From Butyrivibrio sp. VCB2006 (GTDB taxonomy: Bacteria; Bacillota; Clostridia; Lachnospirales; Lachnospiraceae), in the NCBI RefSeq assembly GCF_000420945.1, contig NZ_ATVX01000001.1, positions 293,807-357,806 of the forward strand: 64,000 nucleotides of DNA, in the 5' to 3' direction. The notes beneath the pieces were generated by a model. That model had not been told where the DNA came from, searched no databases, and saw only the letters and a program-made list of their open reading frames with translations. Made by a program: the position numbers and the translations under genes. Positions within the stretch are counted from its first letter, which is position 1. Every line of letters begins with the position of its first letter. Positions 63,108 through 64,000 of this stretch are shown here, piece after piece.

Positions 63108-63373
63108 AAAAAATCTCCAAATAAAAACAAAATGCGTAAACTCTAGATTTGCGCTTTCACTATATTATCATATAAGAAATGGAATTAACAGTTTCTTCAA
63201 AAAGTCAGACAATTTTTGAAGAGTGAGGAAATACAAGGTGCAGAGAGGATTGTTATGCCATGATTATAAAAGGCTAATTCTTACATTTTTGATAGAATTA
63301 TTGTAAGACTTTGGAAACTAAGATAATATAGCCGAGTTGTAAAAAATAAATTTTAGATATGAGAGGAAAGAAA

Positions 63374-63625
63374 ATGAAAAAGTGGAGCAATGCTGAAATT
63401 ATAGCATTAGATATTAATGAGACTGCAAGTGGCTGTCGTGCAGCAAATTTCGAGGGCTTGGGATATGAAAAGAAAACAGGTTGTTTATTTGGTATTCCTG
63501 TAAAGTATCGAGATTATGGGTATTATCATGATGTTACTCCTCCAGCCACTCCAAATATACCAACAACACCTGAAGTTACAGGCGTAGAAGAGAAGTCTGA
63601 CGTTACAGCTGATAGCCTTTCATAA
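63374..63625 (+). CDS. Small ORF, candidate RiPP precursor peptide 2
   Basis: 83-residue peptide starting MKKWSNAEIIALDINETASG, with the same leader pattern as the peptide at 61091. Possible core: Cys21 and Cys37 flank a Gly/Tyr/Lys-rich stretch (ANFEGLGYEKKTG), then an aromatic run KYRDYGYYHD and a Pro/Thr/Val-rich tail ending ADSLS, again a C-terminal Ser. GAGAGG lies 8 nt before the ATG at 63374; the longer frame from 63359 includes that site. Starts 266 bp from the divergent synthetase-like gene. No protease or transporter gene follows before the window end. Confidence 0.72.
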   Translation: MKKWSNAEIIALDINETASGCRAANFEGLGYEKKTGCLFGIPVKYRDYGYYHDVTPPATPNIPTTPEVTGVEEKSDVTADSLS

Positions 63626-63716
63626 TATAGGACTTTTGTTAAAAAATAAAGAAGGATGTGCAGTGATCTGGGGTCTGTCAAGTAGACAGGCAAAACAAAC
63701 AAAATAACATCAAACG

Positions 63717-63750
63717 AAAAGGTGGTCACATAAACAGTGATCACCTTTTT
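63717..63750 (+). terminator. Terminator of precursor peptide 2
   Basis: GGTGGTCAC / GTGATCACC stem (one G-T pair), loop ATAAACA, followed by TTTTT. Confidence 0.85.
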
Positions 63751-63780
63751 ACTTTGTCGATGGTTGTATCCATCATATTT

Positions 63781-63914
63781 ATCCTTGGTCTGCTTGTTGA
63801 CTACTATAACTGCCAGGAAATAACTGTCAACCCTGCGCCAAGCGCACCGCGGAGCGGCGTTGGGGTTGACTGATATTTCCTGACAGTTATTCTGTAGTCA
63901 AGCAGATCAAGGAT
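63781..63914. repeat. 134-bp imperfect palindrome
   Basis: The arms run from ATCCTTGGTCTGCTTG at 63781 to CAAGCAGATCAAGGAT at 63899-63914. They keep pairing inward through ACTGCCAGGAAATA / TATTTCCTGACAGT and GTCAACCC / GGGTTGAC to a GC-rich tip near CCGCGG, with a few mismatches and a 2-nt bulge. Confidence 0.82.
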
Positions 63915-64000
63915 ATTTGTGCGCATTAGCGCACTTTATTCAATGGCAGAGTCGCCAGACTCTGGCTTCGTTTTGGATAGATGATTATGCTGCCCATTTT

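Larger units (their letters stand above)
63626..64000. other. Hairpin-rich terminal region without a gene
   Basis: 375 bp. It holds a terminator at 63717, a 134-bp imperfect palindrome, the hairpin GTGCGC-atta-GCGCAC (63919-63934) and the hairpin CAGAGTC-GCCA-GACTCTG (63947-63964). No open frame of note is seen. Confidence 0.6.

Overview
The window reads as a chromosomal segment of a low-GC, Gram-positive anaerobe of the Lachnospiraceae, most like Butyrivibrio or Pseudobutyrivibrio. This rests on a secreted GH5 cellulase with a CBM2, sugar ABC transporters paired with YesM/AraC two-component systems, a class B sortase, an iron-sulfur L-serine dehydratase, a GPH symporter with a glycosidase operon, strong AGGAGG-type ribosome sites and frequent poly-T terminators. 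The genus is an inference; no rRNA gene is present.

Layout. 0-5 kb: an ABC-2 exporter pair, then pyrB-pyrI and a DUF5050-like propeller protein on the minus strand. 5-14 kb: a housekeeping run with pheA, a Ppx/GppA-HD protein, ppk1, maf, a small acidic protein, a Cof-type HAD phosphatase, a PHP hydrolase and rho. 14-17 kb: a LysM membrane protein convergent with a membrane-anchored protein that carries an internal duplication, then a YjjG-like HAD hydrolase. 17-23.5 kb: a sugar ABC transporter (lipoprotein, two permeases) followed by its likely sensor kinase and AraC-type response regulator, with hairpins between the genes that probably set expression ratios. 23.6-25.2 kb: sdaAB-sdaAA. 25.3-29.4 kb: a cell-envelope glycosylation operon (GT2, FAD oxidoreductase, GT-C-like membrane protein). 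29.6-35 kb: the GH5-CBM2 cellulase, a sortase B lacking its catalytic Arg, a GlsB-like membrane protein, a small hypothetical protein, an MBL-fold hydrolase and an AAA ATPase preceded by seven helically phased AGTATATA repeats. 35-44.7 kb: a glycoside-utilisation locus (AraC regulator, GPH symporter, GH2, GH78, GH1, TIM-barrel isomerase). 44.8-46.3 kb: a chemotaxis receptor. 46.4-50.6 kb: an accessory segment with gene fragments, a 58-bp direct repeat resembling a tRNA 3' end, an integrase C-terminal fragment, and a TetR / radical SAM / DegV cargo. 50.7-57.5 kb: low-molecular-weight phosphatase, a second DegV protein, carB and a HerA-like ATPase. 58-60 kb: a small membrane protein and an atypical short flagellin-like protein behind a GGA-rich leader. 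59.9-63.7 kb: the most unusual locus, with an HPr-kinase-like protein, an asparagine-synthetase-like protein whose glutaminase Cys is replaced by Ser, and two small ORFs that share a leader-like N-terminus. The last 250 bp is a set of strong hairpins including a 134-bp imperfect palindrome.

The best candidate for an undescribed system is that right-end locus: a peptide-modification cluster (RiPP-like) in which the kinase may phosphorylate the C-terminal Ser present in both precursors and the synthetase-like enzyme may activate a carboxylate. No RRE protein or leader peptidase is visible in the window.
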